40,812 nt of DNA from Alphaproteobacteria bacterium. GTDB taxonomy: Bacteria > Pseudomonadota > Alphaproteobacteria > RF32 > CAG-239. Under the pieces are notes generated by a model. It had not been told where the DNA came from and searched no databases. It saw only the letters and a program-made list of their open reading frames with translations. The number at the start of each line of letters is the position of its first letter. Position 1 is the stretch's first letter. The stretch is taken from contig JAFUSA010000017.1 of assembly GCA_017480745.1 (NCBI GenBank), positions 80,174-120,985 on the forward strand. The letters run 5' to 3'. A program made the position numbers and the translations under genes. Positions 40,728 to 40,812 of this stretch are shown piece by piece.

Positions 40728-40812
40728 AGTGTTATTACATCTTAAAACACCTCTACCCTTCTTTATTCAAAATCTTAGAGCGTATAAATCGGTAAGTATC
40801 TCTGCGTAATAA

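Overview
The window reads as a chromosomal segment from an AT-rich, anaerobic or oxygen-sensitive, probably gut-dwelling Alphaproteobacterium. Gene order (mtaB-ftsY, lepB-rnc-era, hfq-hflX, murF next to nrdR-nusB-def) and Gram-negative envelope genes (kdsA, pagP) point to Proteobacteria. Rubrerythrin, a group-B-type [FeFe] hydrogenase, NrdR and a stand-alone NrdD C-terminal protein point to anaerobic life. tRNA-His carries a genomic G-1 and C73, so it is not the A73 type of the crown alphaproteobacterial orders. The exact taxon is an inference.

Layout. 1-1.5 kb: end of a pilin-like gene, rubrerythrin, tRNA-Leu(CAA). 1.5-8.5 kb: leftward operon recJ - DUF502 - pagP - kdsA - recO - parC, ending in a truncated copy of a leader RNA found elsewhere upstream of pilin genes. 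8.6-12.3 kb: a lipoprotein, mtaB-ftsY, htpX. 12.4-18.4 kb: a pilin, the leftward hydrolase-lepB-rnc-era operon, cysE, another pilin. 18.6-25.4 kb: hfq-hflX-lipoprotein, a pilin, an AlbA_2 protein with rnhA, and nagA-nagB. 25.5-35.8 kb: a pilin, a PerM-like exporter with a DUF2066 protein, hydrogenase-murF-nrdR-nusB-def, a pilin, an ankyrin protein, a pilin. 35.9-39.2 kb: two genes of Bacteroidetes style (no Shine-Dalgarno, surface-lipoprotein signal, richer in G+C), probably acquired. 39.6 kb to the end: tRNA-His, a structured non-coding stretch, a Tyr/His-rich lipoprotein, and a small NrdD-like gene behind two NrdR boxes.

The most striking system is a set of seven type IV pilin-like genes, each standing alone between housekeeping operons. 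They share the N-terminal core GRSMIEMLGVLAIIGVLSVG (Glu at +5 after the predicted cleavage site) and have variable bodies with two conserved Cys. Five have an extended -10 promoter with exactly 16-bp spacing, followed by a 205-240 nt structured leader of one of two classes. Each leader ends in an intrinsic-terminator-like hairpin 35-50 nt before the start codon, and a segment abutting that hairpin can pair with an internal hairpin arm. The stems show compensatory changes between copies, so I propose a transcription-attenuating leader RNA with no family I recognise.

Three of the pilins also carry a 107-bp in-frame element with inverted-repeat ends, inserted in the prepilin leader peptide. Two of these copies differ at one base while the adjacent coding sequence has diverged. 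This recalls the in-frame palindromic elements of Rickettsia. The insert lies in the part of the protein that prepilin peptidase would remove, and it carries its own copy of the cleavage motif. No pilus assembly genes lie in the window.
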